This document shows, in pieces, positions 16,659-25,447 of a DNA stretch of 64,000 bases (positions within the stretch are counted from its first letter, which is position 1; every line of letters starts with the position of its first letter). The notes under the pieces are model-generated. The model ran no database searches. It worked only from the letters and a program-made list of their open reading frames with translations, and was not told where the DNA came from. The translations under genes and the position numbers were made by a program. The DNA is from Polyangiaceae bacterium (GTDB taxonomy: Bacteria; Myxococcota_A; Polyangia; Polyangiales; Polyangiaceae): contig JAWKRG010000005.1 of the NCBI GenBank assembly GCA_041389725.1, forward strand, positions 248,001 through 312,000. Reading direction: 5' to 3'.

Positions 16659-16672
16659 TTATCCCAAGATAA
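16659..16672. promoter_or_regulatory. Short inverted repeat in the GDPD / crp-fnr divergent region
   Basis: TTATC-CCAA-GATAA, perfect 5-bp arms, 10 bp before the Crp/Fnr start codon. It could be an autoregulatory site, and the minus-strand GATAAT within it resembles a -10 element for the GDPD gene. Confidence 0.35.
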
Positions 16673-16681
16673 GGGCCGAGC

Positions 16682-17308
16682 ATGTTCCCAGAAGTAGTCA
16701 CGGATCGGTGTCGGGCCCTCGCCGACAGGTTCTTGCGTCCCATACTGTCGGGTTGGGCGGAAGTGCCTGAACGCGAGTGGACTCACCTGCTCACGCTGCT
16801 GTCCCTGACTGACGTGCCCAAGAGCGCTTCGCTGACCGAAGCAGGAGTGGTCGCCGATCGTTTCGGGCTCATCGCCTCCGGTGTGATGTGTAAGCGCCAC
16901 CTGACCGTCGATGGCGGCGGATTCGTGCGCGCCTTTGCCGCGGAGGGTGAATTCGTGGGCGCGTACGTATCCATGCTCACTCAGACCCCGTCCGCGCTCA
17001 GGGTCGAGGCCCTACAGGACACGGAGCTTCTCGTCGTGCCCTACGGCGCGATGGAGGACCTCTACGCACGGCACGCGTGCTGGGAGCGTATCGGTCGAAA
17101 GCTGGCCGAGGCAGCCTTGGTAGAGCGCGAACAGCGGGCGACGGAGCTGCTCACAGCGGATGCTACTGCGCGCTACGTCAACTTCCTGCGCACGCAGCGG
17201 CAGGTCCTGGGCCGCGTTCGAGAAGCGGACATTGCCTCGTATCTCGGCATAACTCCAGTCTCCCTCAGCCGCATCAAGGCGCAGCTGGCGGTGCGCAGTG
17301 CGCCATGA
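16682..17308 (+). CDS. Crp/Fnr-family transcriptional regulator
   Basis: 208 residues. The N-terminal cyclic-nucleotide-binding-type beta-roll covers about 25-125 (FVRAFAAEGEFVGAYVSML, ALRVEALQDTELLVVP). The C-terminal winged helix includes READIASYLGITPVSLSRIK as the recognition helix-turn-helix. There is no Fnr-type Cys cluster, so oxygen sensing by Fe-S is not indicated, and the canonical cAMP-contacting residues are not obvious. It sits divergently from the GDPD homologue. AAGGG lies about 6 nt before the ATG. Confidence 0.88.
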   Translation: MFPEVVTDRCRALADRFLRPILSGWAEVPEREWTHLLTLLSLTDVPKSASLTEAGVVADRFGLIASGVMCKRHLTVDGGGFVRAFAAEGEFVGAYVSMLTQTPSALRVEALQDTELLVVPYGAMEDLYARHACWERIGRKLAEAALVEREQRATELLTADATARYVNFLRTQRQVLGRVREADIASYLGITPVSLSRIKAQLAVRSAP

Positions 17309-17345
17309 GTTCAAGACGCAGGCGCGAGACCATGCTTGCCGTTGA

Positions 17346-17798
17346 CTATTCGAGATCAGCAACCAAGCGCGCGATCTCGTCGCGAGTCGTTCCGGGTATG
17401 ACCTGGGGCGCGACGAAGGCTGCTGCCTCCTCCACGCCATGCGCCAGTTTCAGCTTCGGACCATCACCGAGCATGAACATGGTGCGAACCGTTGCGAACA
17501 GCAGTGTGGCTGCCACTCCGCTGGCTTCGTAGAGCACGCAAACGAAGCGCGGCTGGCTTGCGCGAGAGCGAATCATCGCCATTGCCTCTGCGCGCGCGTC
17601 TGCGGCGGGCATCGGGTGAGTGGCGCGGATTACCACTAGCAATCCGGTAGGTTGCTCCAAGCAACGACGCGCCAGCTCTTGCCGCACGCGAGCGACACGA
17701 GAGACTTCGGGTGCCTCCCGCCAGGTGACGACGATCAGGTTGCGCCACGATGCGATCGAGAAGACCGCGTCGCTCTCCAGTATCTGCGCCCGTCCCAT
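17346..17798 (-). CDS. Hypothetical protein, possibly STAS/SpoIIAA-like
   Basis: 150 residues, no signal peptide or membrane segment. Predicted alternation of beta strands and helices (LIVVTWREAP, TGLLVVIRATH, PRFVCVLYEASG) resembles small myxobacterial STAS/SpoIIAA-like proteins, but no defining motif such as a phosphorylatable DSS is visible. It is convergent with the Crp/Fnr gene. The function is unknown. Confidence 0.65.
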   Translation of the reverse strand: MGRAQILESDAVFSIASWRNLIVVTWREAPEVSRVARVRQELARRCLEQPTGLLVVIRATHPMPAADARAEAMAMIRSRASQPRFVCVLYEASGVAATLLFATVRTMFMLGDGPKLKLAHGVEEAAAFVAPQVIPGTTRDEIARLVADLE

Positions 17799-17852
17799 GC
17801 CTGCGGCACGTTAGCGCATTTGACGGAATGCTGCGCTGGATCGGCGTGAATC

Positions 17853-18371
17853 CTAGGGCCCTTCGGTCAGTGGTCCGACTTCGCACTTGCCGCTGTTGCA
17901 GTTGACCTTGGAAGACAGAACGACTTCTGCCGTGCCATCGCCGTCCAGGTCTGCTTCGCCGCGCGCCACGCCTTGGGTCACGCTGGTGCGCTCCCAGCGG
18001 TAGCGGAAGTACTGCGGCATCGAGATCGAGAACATTGCGCACTTGAAGCTCGGATGTTCCCAGTCCGTCGGGGCGCTCATGAACTTTCGCCCGCTCACCT
18101 CATTCAGCGCCGCTGGCACCCAGGGGGTGGATTCTGGCAACGAGATGGTTGCGCCGGCAGTCTCTTCGCCAGTGCAAGAAGCGATGCCGGTCGCCAGGCG
18201 AGTGACCGACATTCGACCTTCGGCGGTCTTCGCCGAGGACACGTACTTCTTCGCGCCGGCAAGGCCGACAGCGAACAGCACGCCAACGACTGCGACGGCC
18301 AAGAACAGCAGAGCGCCGACCACGATCAGCACGATCTTGAGGGTGTTGGACTTCTGCGCGGGGGCGTTCAT
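17853..18371 (-). CDS. Membrane-anchored pilin-like protein
   Basis: 172 residues. One N-terminal membrane helix (IVLIVVGALLFLAVAVVGVLFAVGL) follows a short hydrophilic start, then AKKYVSSAKTAEG, and a C-terminal domain with PQYFRYRWER and EADLDGDGTAEVVLSS. The layout of helix, TAEG segment, LPxSxPWVP, tyrosine-rich strand and calcium-like DLDGDG matches myxobacterial pilin-like (type II pseudopilin-fold) proteins. No prepilin peptidase Gly-Phe-Thr-Leu motif is present, so processing as a true pilin is doubtful. It is divergent from the lipoprotein gene at 18546. Confidence 0.6.
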   Translation of the reverse strand: MNAPAQKSNTLKIVLIVVGALLFLAVAVVGVLFAVGLAGAKKYVSSAKTAEGRMSVTRLATGIASCTGEETAGATISLPESTPWVPAALNEVSGRKFMSAPTDWEHPSFKCAMFSISMPQYFRYRWERTSVTQGVARGEADLDGDGTAEVVLSSKVNCNSGKCEVGPLTEGP

Positions 18372-18545
18372 CGCGGCAGCCTACCACCGCACGTGAGCCC
18401 GACCCGCCAAGACCTGCTCGACGCGAGGCCAGGCGCTGATGGGTACTTGCTCAGGGTTTGCTCAGGCGGTCCTCAAGCAGCCTTCGCTGAGGGATCTATG
18501 CTGCTCACTGACGTTACGGACCAAACCCGCGACCTAGGAGGAAAT

Positions 18546-19277
18546 ATGAAGAACTTTGCACCCCTGTTGCCATTCGTCGCCCTGGCCTTCTTCGCGGGCG
18601 CTTGCTCCGGCGATGACCCTGCCAGTTTCGACGCCACGGGCGGAACCGCTGGCAGCGCAGGGGCGGGCACGGGCGGCGGTTCGACTGGCGGCAACGCAGG
18701 CACTGCGGGCACCGCGGGAGGGAACACCGGGGGTATCGACGGCGGCACGGCCGGTTCCGCAGGTACAGCGGGTACGGCGGGCTCCGCTGGTACGGCGGGC
18801 TCCGCTGGTGGAGGCGGCGCGTCGGGCTCCGCCGGTAGCGGTGGCGTCGCTGGCTCTGCAGGGTCTGGCGGGGCGGCATCAGGTGGCGCGGCTGGCTCTG
18901 GTGGAGCGGCATCGGGCGGTGCGTCTGGCTCCGGTGGAGCAGCATCGGGCGGTGCGTCCGGTTCCGGCGGCGCGCCTGGCTTGACCTGCGCCGAGATCAA
19001 CGCCGAGTACATGAAGGCGGTGGACCAAGCGAAGCTGTGCAAGATCGAGATCACGAACGTGTGCACTGCAAAGGTCAAGGACGCGCTGAACTGCGGATGT
19101 CCCACCTTCGTCAACAGCACTGCCACGAAGGCCGGGGCGGCGATGAAGGCAGCGGCGAAGGCTTGGACCGACCAAGGCTGCCAGGGGAGCAAGATCTGCG
19201 CGCTGTGCAAGAACCCGTCGTCTGGCAAGTGCCAGGGGTCTGGTGGTCTCAGCGTGCTCACCTGCCACGACCAGTAG
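18546..19277 (+). CDS. Lipoprotein with long Gly/Ser/Ala linker and Cys-rich C-terminus
   Basis: 243 residues. Lipoprotein signal (ALAFFAGAC), then about 110 residues of Gly, Ser, Ala and Thr only, then a compact 95-residue domain with eight Cys (LTCAEINAEYMKAVDQAKLC, CGCP, CQGSKICALCK, LTCHDQ). The start has an excellent AGGAGG 4 nt upstream. A hairpin terminator follows. The linker probably spaces the domain from the membrane. Function unknown. Confidence 0.8.
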   Translation: MKNFAPLLPFVALAFFAGACSGDDPASFDATGGTAGSAGAGTGGGSTGGNAGTAGTAGGNTGGIDGGTAGSAGTAGTAGSAGTAGSAGGGGASGSAGSGGVAGSAGSGGAASGGAAGSGGAASGGASGSGGAASGGASGSGGAPGLTCAEINAEYMKAVDQAKLCKIEITNVCTAKVKDALNCGCPTFVNSTATKAGAAMKAAAKAWTDQGCQGSKICALCKNPSSGKCQGSGGLSVLTCHDQ

Positions 19278-19311
19278 TCGCAACGTCGCGCGGCAGACGC
19301 GCGGAAATGGA

Positions 19312-19339
19312 AGCCCCGGACGCACTCGCGTTCGGGGCT
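19312..19339 (+). terminator. Intrinsic-type terminator hairpin
   Basis: A 12-bp stem AGCCCCGGACGC / GCGTTCGGGGCT (one G-U pair) with ACTC loop, followed by TTGTCT. It sits 35 bp after the lipoprotein stop. The T-tract is short, but the stem is strong. Confidence 0.6.
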
Positions 19340-19407
19340 TTGTCTCGTGTGTGCCGCGCTCGACTGAGTTGTCTCGGGCGCGGAGTTGAGCTAGCGAACG
19401 TCTCACG

Positions 19408-20271
19408 ATGCGGGCAAGGGCGTGGGCGTTGACGTTGACGTCGTGCTGTCTGTTCGCCCTTTCCGCGCATGGCTGCAAGCGCGCCGAGCTGAAACCCGAG
19501 GGAGCAGCCGTGGAGGTAGGGGCCGGCGCGCCGCCTTCGCCAAACTGCCGCTCTTTGGGGCCCATCGTGGGCTACAGCGGTGGTGCGCTGGGCGCGCATC
19601 TCTCGAACGAAGCGCTGGCAGAGCACGCGACCAACGACTTGCGCAACAAGGCTGGCATCAAGGGGGCGAACTACGTGTCCTTCGGCCAGCCTCAGTTCGG
19701 GGTAACGGGCAGCAAAGAGGGCACGGCGAACAACTCCGCAACGGTGTCGGGCATCGCGTATCAATGTCCGGAGGCGGAGCTTGTTCCGGCTGGCGCCGCT
19801 GGATTCGAGTTTGGGATCTCCTCGACCGACGCGGAGAAGATCTGCGTCGACGCCGGGTTTGGCTACGGCGCTCACGAACAACCCGGATACTTTACGTGCG
19901 ACGGCGTTCCCACACCTGTGGGAATCCAAAGCGACGTGCTGTTGAGATTCTGCGAGGGCCGTCTGTGCTGGATTCGCGTGAGCGGCGGACCCGTCTCCGG
20001 CGTGTGGTTCGACACGTACCTCGAGTTGAAGAACGTTTTGCGGCGGAAGTACGGAATTCCGAAGAAGAGCACCGTCGTGCTCCCAACGAACTGCGCGCGA
20101 AACGCGATTCAGCCTTGCCTTCGAGACGGGAGCGCGCACGTCATGATGCAATGGTCCTGGTCCTCCCGGCTGATCGAGCTTGCGATGGACAATTCCGGCG
20201 GCGAGCCTGCGATTCGTCTCATCTACAAGGCCAATCTCGATACCGATTCAGCAAAGTCGGACGGACTCTGA
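19408..20271 (+). CDS. Lipoprotein with DUF4156-like N-terminal domain
   Basis: 287 residues. Signal peptide with Cys near residue 23 (LSAHGC). The first domain, with LGPIVGYSGG, then AxxDLRNKAGIKGANYV, resembles the DUF4156/RcsF-type envelope lipoprotein fold in which a gene-product helix follows a glycine loop. The second half (FEFGISSTDAEKICVDAGFG to the end) has four Cys and no recognised family; WxWSSRLIELAMD and IRLIYKA form the C-terminal strands. No operon partner is evident. Confidence 0.6.
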   Translation: MRARAWALTLTSCCLFALSAHGCKRAELKPEGAAVEVGAGAPPSPNCRSLGPIVGYSGGALGAHLSNEALAEHATNDLRNKAGIKGANYVSFGQPQFGVTGSKEGTANNSATVSGIAYQCPEAELVPAGAAGFEFGISSTDAEKICVDAGFGYGAHEQPGYFTCDGVPTPVGIQSDVLLRFCEGRLCWIRVSGGPVSGVWFDTYLELKNVLRRKYGIPKKSTVVLPTNCARNAIQPCLRDGSAHVMMQWSWSSRLIELAMDNSGGEPAIRLIYKANLDTDSAKSDGL

Positions 20272-20301
20272 CCCGCCCTCGCGACATAGGCGAGATCCCG
20301 G

Positions 20302-21461
20302 TCAGTCGAAGCTGAGGCGGGCGGTTTTCTGAACGGGAAAGGGCTGTCCGCCGGGTGCCACGCTGACGGCGATGAGCTCACGATAGTCTGGCCACAGGGG
20401 AATGCGCACGCGCACGACGAGGGTCCACTCGACGCGTGCCATCGGGGTTCCAAAGCTGGGTGGCAGCCCACCTAGGCGTTCGAGGGGCACGACGCCGGCG
20501 AAGGTGCCCGCGGCTGCCTCCGGTTGCAGCGAGAACGCGATCCTGGCTAGCCCGTGCTCGCGTCGCTTGAGTGACTCCTGCCCGTCCTCGCCAGCCCCAG
20601 CGCGCGAGAAGACTACCTCGTCGGCGCGGAGCTCTGCCTCGACGGGGCGTTGCGCGGCTTGCGGCGCCAACTGCACGACCAACGTGGACCGTGCGGGCCG
20701 CCACGCAGCGACACGCGAGGTGTGCCGATCTTGCGCTCCGCCATCCAGCTGGGAAGGGTCGTCGCCACGATACCCACCCCGAAGAACGCGAAGGCAAGAC
20801 CGAAGATACCTGGAGCGAGGGCGTTCAGGGGGCTTTCGCCGATCCACTCCAGGGCCAGGCCAGCAGCGAGCGCCAGCAGGGGCAGACCGATGACGAGGAT
20901 GATGGCGCCGAGCACCAATCGACGACCGTTCTTCGCGAAATTGGCATTGGCGCGCAGCGCGTCCAGGTGAACATCGAGCGGATTCGGGTCCGGCATGATC
21001 GCCAGCCCACAGGTCGCAGGTGGGTAGGCGCGGGCGTTCAGGGTGGCACGGTCGACCCCCAGCGCGCCGAGCAGCTTGCTCTGCAACTCGGGCTTTCGCG
21101 TCGAGCTTGCGAAGGTGGGCACGACGGCAAGTCGCAGCGCAGCCGCGAAGGTTGAGCCTTGGTAGCGATCGACGCAACGAGGGGCGGCGAGTTCAAACGG
21201 GATTGCCTGCGACTGCCTGGCTCGCAGCGCGCCCCGAAACGCGCGCGTCGTGGCCAACACAGCGACGCACTGGTCACGGGCTCGCGTGACGAGCTGGATC
21301 TCGATGTCCAAGGAACTGCAGTCGTCATCGTGCACCGGATGGAGCACTACCTGCCCACGAACCTGCTGGCCTGGCGCGAAGGTCGACTGCGCATTCTCCA
21401 GCGCAAGTTGAACCCCGTGCGGGCACGGCGTCGTCGGACGAACGTGAGCGGCGACGTGCAC
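20302..21461 (-). pseudogene. Frameshifted arrestin-fold membrane protein
   Basis: Two reading frames make one protein. The first part, from a GTG at 21461, has an arrestin/Spo0M-like beta-sandwich (VQLALENAQSTFAPGQQVRG) and two membrane helices (residues about 183-210 and 217-240), and runs to RVSLRGGP. After a point near 20700 the homologous continuation (ARSTLVVQLAP to VQKTARLSFD, ending at 20302) is in another frame; one missing base in the GGCGGCCCG region would restore it. Without the repair the protein ends in an unrelated tail at 20613. It may be a true inactivation, a sequencing error or programmed frameshifting. Confidence 0.7.
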
Positions 21462-21526
21462 GGCCGCCAGAATCCGCGAGGCTCAGTCGAATGTCGATGC
21501 AGCCCAGGGGCCACCGGGCTCCCACC

Positions 21527-21608
21527 TCACGGGCAGTAGTAGTACCCGTTTTCGAAGGAGACGCAGCTCACGGGCAGCAGTAGTACCCGGTCGCCCACGA
21601 GACGCAGC
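21527..21608. repeat. Tandem direct repeat of a gene 3' end (2 x 41 bp, diverged)
   Basis: Two 41-bp copies (21527-21567 and 21568-21608), about four-fifths identical. The upper copy is the last 12 codons plus stop of the gene ending at 21568; the lower copy, after the stop, would encode CVSFENGYYYCP then stop in another frame, against CVSWATGYYCCP in the gene. Confidence 0.8.
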
Positions 21609-22677
21609 CCGCGGGAGCGGATGCGCCCTCATGACAAGTGTAGGACTTGGCCGGCAATCCCTTGGTCGCGCAGGTTCCGTCCCAGGGCGTTGCGCGCATG
21701 CACGCGGCCGTCGGGCAGCACCAGGCGCCACCACCCGCGTGCACGCAGCCGTTGACGCCGGGCGGGCCGCCGCTTGCCGTGCACTGATAGCCGTAGGTCG
21801 GTAAGCCGCAGTTGCTGGGGCAGTAGGTGCACTGCGTCGTTGCATTCATGCCGAGGCAGTACTGTGCATCGGCGGTCTTGGGCGACGTCGTGGGGCACTG
21901 CGCTGGGGGCGAACAACCGCCCGGCAACAGACATTGCCCGGATTGGCAAGTGAGGCCTGAGCCGCAAGTGCCGCAAGTGCTGCCGCAGCCGTCAGGACCA
22001 CATTGTTTGCCGGCGCAGCTGGGAGTGCACTTGCAGGTTCCATTGCTGCAAATCGACCCACTGGCGCACGTGCCGCAGGTGCTGCCACAGCCATCGGCCC
22101 CGCACTGCTTGCCGCTGCATGCTGGCACACAGGCGCAGCCCGTCGTGTCGTAGGTGCAGCTGCCGGTGCACTTGACGTTGCCGGCGTACTTGGAACCGAG
22201 CAACGCGGCGCAGTTGGCGCCGCCCAGGTCGGAGCCGTCGCACTGCTCCCAGCTCTGGTTCCGCACGCCGTCGCCACAGGTCGGCGCCGGGCCGCCGCCG
22301 CTGCCGCCACCCATCGCGGCGGTACCGCCGCTGCCGCCCAGCGCACCTGCGCCGCCGCCGCCCGACGCGCCGCCGCCGCCGCTGCCACCAGCGAGGAAAC
22401 CGCCGCTCCCCGCCGCGCCTTTTCCACCCGAACTCGAGCCGGCCACGCCGCCGAAGGCGCCGCTGCCTGCAAAGGCGCCGCTGCCTGCGAAGGCGCCGCT
22501 GCCTGCAAAGGCGCCGCTGCCTGCGATGGCACCATTGCCTGCCTCCAGGCCACCGTCGAGTCCCCCGCCACCGCTGCCACCGCTGCCACCGCTACAAGCC
22601 AGCAAAAGTGCGGCAATCGTCACTGCACCGCTCGAGGGGCTACCGAGGAGATTTCCCATCGCTGCGCTACTACGCAT
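21568..22677 (-). CDS. Cys-rich lipoprotein with Gly-rich linker
   Basis: 369 residues. Lipoprotein signal (IAALLLAC), then about 105 residues of Gly/Ser/Ala including five GSGAFA-type 6-residue units. The Cys-rich part opens with TCGDGVRNQSWEQCDGSDLGG (myxobacterial Cys-rich repeat), has two copies of CxPxCxGKQCGxDGCGSTCGTC, and ends in an 80-residue domain with ten Cys. It is probably surface-exposed. Its last codons are duplicated after the stop. Two methionines (22677 and 22659) are possible starts. The function is unknown. Confidence 0.75.
   Translation of the reverse strand: MRSSAAMGNLLGSPSSGAVTIAALLLACSGGSGGSGGGGLDGGLEAGNGAIAGSGAFAGSGAFAGSGAFAGSGAFGGVAGSSSGGKGAAGSGGFLAGGSGGGGASGGGGAGALGGSGGTAAMGGGSGGGPAPTCGDGVRNQSWEQCDGSDLGGANCAALLGSKYAGNVKCTGSCTYDTTGCACVPACSGKQCGADGCGSTCGTCASGSICSNGTCKCTPSCAGKQCGPDGCGSTCGTCGSGLTCQSGQCLLPGGCSPPAQCPTTSPKTADAQYCLGMNATTQCTYCPSNCGLPTYGYQCTASGGPPGVNGCVHAGGGAWCCPTAACMRATPWDGTCATKGLPAKSYTCHEGASAPAGCVSWATGYYCCP
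22454..22543. repeat. 18-bp intragenic minisatellite (about 5 copies)
   Basis: Units at 22454, 22472, 22490, 22508 and a degenerate one at 22526, each AAGGCGCCGCTGCCTGCR. They encode AGSGAF repeats in the linker of the minus-strand lipoprotein; copy number can vary without loss of frame. Confidence 0.85.
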
Positions 22678-22740
22678 GGCTTCGGACTCTCTCCCCTCGG
22701 TGTGCGTCGCTCGTGACGCCGCCTAGTTAGAGGGAGGCGC

Positions 22741-24672
22741 TCAGCGCGGGATCTGCGGGTCGAGTTCGGGTCCCCCCAAGGTCCGCGTGAGGGTTTTGCC
22801 GAACAATACCACCCCTCCACCGCCTGGCGCCCAGGTCGAAGACAGAATGAGGACGTCGTCGGTCTTGTCGCCGTCGATGTCGCCGACCGCCGCGACATCG
22901 TCGAGTCCCGAGCTTGGATCGATGTCGATCTCACCTACCTCTGGATACTTCGTACCGAAGATATCCTTTCCCTTCAGATCCTTCTGGCCCCACACAACTC
23001 GCAACTTGTTCTCGGTGATGAAAATGATGTCGCCGAGGCCATCGCGGTTCAAGTCGCCGACGCGAGCCGACTTGACGGTGTCGGTGTTGAAGAAGGCGGC
23101 TTCGGCCCCCATGTCCTGGAGCCGAGGGTAGGAACCTTGGGCGAAGGGAGTCTTCTTCCCAAAGATCACGGTGAGCGGGTTGCCGCCGCCGAGCATGACG
23201 ATGTCATCGATGCCGTCGCCGTTGAGATCACCAGCGTCTTGAACTCGATAGCTGTCGAGCGTGGTCAGGTAGTCGGCATTGGAGATTTCGAATCCGTTCT
23301 GACCGTCCAGGGTGCCTAGAATGTCCATCCCTTGCTGATTGAGCTTGGTGCTGTCGCCGAAGCGCACATACAGGTAGTTGCCACCGAACTGTCCGTCATT
23401 GGCTGCGATGCCCACGAAAATGATGTCTTCGTTGTCGTCGCCGTTGATGTCGCCACGGCCGCCGGCTTGCGCGCCACTGGACTTGGAGCCAACCCCGACG
23501 GGGATGGCACCGGACTTGAAGGAAAAGCTCACTGAGGAGGTGTGCGTACCGCCAAACGGGCCCGGCTCTCCGTAGAAGCCCGTGAAGCGATCCGTCCCTC
23601 CCGCGACACTCGAGTACGAACCGGCCTGAGCCCAGTCGAAGAGGCCGTCATTGTTCCAATCGCCGGTTTGAATGCTGTCTGCTTGCTTGCCGAAGTCGAT
23701 GTCCTGCAGATGCGTGCCCGCGACGCCGTCGCTCAGCCGCGCATCCCCCGAAGCGAAGTTGGCGATCGGGACCGAACCCCCATACAGGAAATGCGCTTTG
23801 CCCTCCCCCAGGACGAGAATGTCTGACAGCCCGTCTCCGTTGACGTCGCTGGCGGCGCTTTGGTCGCCCACGATCTTGAGTTTGGTGTCGACTTGCCAGG
23901 AGAACGCCTTCGTTCCGTCGAGGTAGGGATCGTCGATGATCGCATGCTCGGCCTCGTCGAAGACGGTGCCCGTGCTCATCAGTAGGCAAGCTTTGCCGCC
24001 GGTTCCGCTCAACAGCACATCCACGGATCCGTCCCCTTCGAAATCGGGGACCAGGTCTGCATCCCCGAGCCCGCTGGCCAGCGGTGTCTCGATGACCATT
24101 CCTGCGGCCGCGAGCGTGACCACGCCGTCACCGTCTTGAATGGTTGCACCGGCGGTCGGGTTGGCGATCTTGGTCTTGAAGAAGCGCCCGAGTTTCGTCT
24201 CCATCGTGACCGTCTTGTAGGGCGTGTTCACGTCAATCAACACCGACGCCTTGAGCGCACCGGGAACAACCGTGACCGTTTGCTTCACCGGTTTGAAGTC
24301 ACCGTTGCCCGTAGGGTCCCCCGTTGCCGTCGCATCCGCCGTCTCGAAGTCCACGGTGACGGGGTCGTTGAACATGCTCGACAACACGACGAAAACCTCA
24401 GCCTTCTTGTCCTTCAAGACCGGATGCGCATCCAACACGGAGACGGTCGGGGGAGTCCCTGGCAATCCTCCGCCCGTCCCGCCCCCTGCTCCGCCCGTGG
24501 ACATACCAGCGGTACCGCCGGCGCCCCCGCTTGCGCCGTTCGCAGCGATTCCATCGTTGCCGACGGACTCAGAAGACGTGCAGGCGCCAAGGCCGAACGC
24601 GGCGAACAAGAGCGCGCCTCGCGCGCATCGTGACTTCCGTCCTCGCATCAACGAATCAATTCCCGCCGCCAT
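22741..24672 (-). CDS. Lipoprotein with Calx-beta and FG-GAP/VCBS repeats
   Basis: 643 residues. Lipoprotein signal (AAFGLGAC), a Gly/Ala linker to about residue 70, a Calx-beta-like region (VTVDFETADATATGDPTGNGDF, VTVVPGALKASVLIDV), then at least six FG-GAP-type repeats with calcium-binding cores such as DVNGDGLSD, DWNNDGLFD, DLNGDGIDD and DIDGDKTDD, probably an integrin-like beta-propeller. It should be anchored outside and bind calcium; adhesion or matrix contact is the usual guess. GGAG lies 7 nt before the ATG. Confidence 0.8.
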   Translation of the reverse strand: MAAGIDSLMRGRKSRCARGALLFAAFGLGACTSSESVGNDGIAANGASGGAGGTAGMSTGGAGGGTGGGLPGTPPTVSVLDAHPVLKDKKAEVFVVLSSMFNDPVTVDFETADATATGDPTGNGDFKPVKQTVTVVPGALKASVLIDVNTPYKTVTMETKLGRFFKTKIANPTAGATIQDGDGVVTLAAAGMVIETPLASGLGDADLVPDFEGDGSVDVLLSGTGGKACLLMSTGTVFDEAEHAIIDDPYLDGTKAFSWQVDTKLKIVGDQSAASDVNGDGLSDILVLGEGKAHFLYGGSVPIANFASGDARLSDGVAGTHLQDIDFGKQADSIQTGDWNNDGLFDWAQAGSYSSVAGGTDRFTGFYGEPGPFGGTHTSSVSFSFKSGAIPVGVGSKSSGAQAGGRGDINGDDNEDIIFVGIAANDGQFGGNYLYVRFGDSTKLNQQGMDILGTLDGQNGFEISNADYLTTLDSYRVQDAGDLNGDGIDDIVMLGGGNPLTVIFGKKTPFAQGSYPRLQDMGAEAAFFNTDTVKSARVGDLNRDGLGDIIFITENKLRVVWGQKDLKGKDIFGTKYPEVGEIDIDPSSGLDDVAAVGDIDGDKTDDVLILSSTWAPGGGGVVLFGKTLTRTLGGPELDPQIPR

Positions 24673-24733
24673 GTGTCGTCTCCATTCGGTGAGGTTCAGT
24701 TCCTCTATGTCCGAGGCAGGGAAAAACCGTGTC

Positions 24734-25447
24734 TCAGTCTACCCCGGGACACGCGCGACGCAGCGCCGCCAGGTGCGGTGACTTGGGAGCGCCACGAGCC
24801 AGCCGCTGATAGACTGCGCGAGCCTCCGCGGTCCTGCCGACGCGGCACAACGCCTGAACTCGCGTGACGGTGCGCTCCTGAGCGAGCACTCCCTGAGGGA
24901 ATTGCTTCTGATGCGTGTCGAGCACGCTCAAGGCCAGACTGGCGTTGCCCGCACCCATTGCTGCGCGAGCCTGACGCATGAGCGCCAGTTCTGCCGCCAA
25001 GTCGTCGCGCCGCTCCTGGTCGATCCGTGGTGCCTTGGCCGCACCCCAGCGGGGGGCTCTGTTCGACGCAGGCACTGGCGCAGTCGTGGTCGAAGCATCA
25101 AGGTCGATGATGGCGCTCGGTGAAGCCCTGTGACCCGGAGCGTGCGTCTTCAGCGCTGACGCGCGTGACCAAGAATGCGCAGGTGGTGTTCCTTGCGTCG
25201 CGAGGAGCGTGCCGCCGAGGACCAAGGTCCCCATGCCGGCGAGCAGCAGAGCGACTTTTGCGGTGGTGGCCCCAACACCACCGGCCGAGGTGGATCCGGT
25301 ACCACCTGGCCCCGCACCCTCTCCGCCGCCCCCGGCACCCGCAGGCTGCAGCACCGAATGCAGCACGCGCTGCTCCGCACCCGGAGGCGGAGCCAGCGCT
25401 GGCGCTGCTGCGGCGAAGAGCCGGTCCAGATCGTCGTCGTGGCTCAC
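24734..25447 (-). CDS. Membrane partner of ECF sigma factor (anti-sigma-like, helical-repeat C-terminus)
   Basis: 237 residues. The cytoplasmic N-terminus (MSHDDDLDRLFAAAAPAL) is followed by a Gly-rich stretch, one membrane helix (VALLLAGMGTLVLGGTLLA, about residues 65-83), a periplasmic Pro/Ala linker and a C-terminal TPR-like helical part (LAAELALMRQARAAMGAGNA, AEARAVYQRLARG). The GTG start overlaps the sigma factor stop by 4 nt (GTGA), the classic place for an anti-sigma factor. No zinc HxxxCxxC motif is present, so anti-sigma function is inferred from context. Confidence 0.7.
   Translation of the reverse strand: MSHDDDLDRLFAAAAPALAPPPGAEQRVLHSVLQPAGAGGGGEGAGPGGTGSTSAGGVGATTAKVALLLAGMGTLVLGGTLLATQGTPPAHSWSRASALKTHAPGHRASPSAIIDLDASTTTAPVPASNRAPRWGAAKAPRIDQERRDDLAAELALMRQARAAMGAGNASLALSVLDTHQKQFPQGVLAQERTVTRVQALCRVGRTAEARAVYQRLARGAPKSPHLAALRRACPGVD

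Noticed and set aside
20280..20296. CTCGC / GCGAG small hairpin between convergent genes
   Set aside because: Five base pairs only; expected by chance at this base composition.
22321..22400. Dense repeated GCCGCC tracts that could suggest CRISPR-like spacing
   Set aside because: They are in-frame Gly codons of a lipoprotein linker with no constant repeat and spacer pattern.
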